Below are positions 38,192 through 38,206 of a stretch of 38,206 nucleotides of DNA, one piece after another. Numbering within the stretch: position 1 is the first letter of the stretch; every line of letters begins with the position of its first letter. The stretch comes from Gammaproteobacteria bacterium (lineage in GTDB: Bacteria > Pseudomonadota > Gammaproteobacteria > Pseudomonadales > Balneatricaceae). Both the position numbers and the translations under genes were made by a program. The notes under the pieces were generated by a model that saw only the letters and a program-made list of their open reading frames with translations, did no database searches and had not been told where the DNA came from. The stretch is from the NCBI GenBank assembly GCA_028598985.1, contig JAQRMV010000016.1, positions 1-38,206 of the forward strand, written 5' to 3'.

Positions 38192-38206
38192 GGAAAGTAC
38201 TCATAC

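Overview
This window reads as a chromosomal stretch of a gammaproteobacterium. The backbone order pyrG–eno–ftsB–truD–surE–pcm–DUF368–nlpD–rpoS–mutS–cinA–recA–recX–alaS–lysC–csrA, then bioBFHCD, is the one known from Pseudomonas and its relatives, including the Cellvibrionales/Oceanospirillales side. The fabA–fabB pair and a Pseudomonas-type MoaA fit the same assignment. Several genes usual in that order are absent here (kdsA, ispD, ispF, fdxA), so it is a relative rather than a Pseudomonas. I cannot name the genus. No rRNA, tRNA or CRISPR array was seen.

Region 1 (about 2–3366) is a complete-looking IS21-family insertion sequence on the minus strand, visibly more GC-rich than the rest. Besides istA (DDE transposase) and istB (AAA+ helper) it carries two small uncharacterised genes: a cysteine-rich, probably zinc-binding protein upstream of istA, and a 59-residue protein tightly coupled behind istB. 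Imperfect terminal repeats can be aligned at both edges. The window begins one base outside the left one.

Region 2 (3367–12337, plus strand) starts with a sigma-70-like promoter and holds nucleotide and central metabolism (pyrG, eno), cell division (ftsB), tRNA modification (truD), and the stationary-phase block surE–pcm–DUF368–nlpD–rpoS with 1–4 nt gene overlaps. Region 3 (12352–17198) is DNA maintenance: mutS (minus), the CinA/PncC deamidase, recA behind two tandem consensus LexA boxes, and recX. Region 4 (17335–21586) holds alaS, lysC and csrA.

Region 5 (21592–26999) has comF (minus) divergent from a compact biotin operon bioB-F-H-C-D. The divergent gap carries a bipartite BirA-type operator overlapping the -35 element of a good promoter. 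Region 6 (27000–31496) holds a 599-residue acyl-CoA dehydrogenase behind a perfect palindrome matching the PsrA motif, dgkA (minus), an adenine/adenosine deaminase-family gene, and an RmlD-like SDR protein lacking the catalytic tyrosine. Region 7 (31606–35248) is a partial molybdenum-cofactor cluster (moaA, moaC, moaD; no moaE) with acyltransferase genes inserted in and after it. Region 8 (35265–38206, minus) holds fabA–fabB (unsaturated fatty acid synthesis) and ispB (quinone side chain).

Most of the window is conserved housekeeping. The unusual material is the four-gene IS21 element, the reductase-like protein with Tyr replaced by Phe, and the regulatory sites upstream of recA, bioB and the acyl-CoA dehydrogenase.
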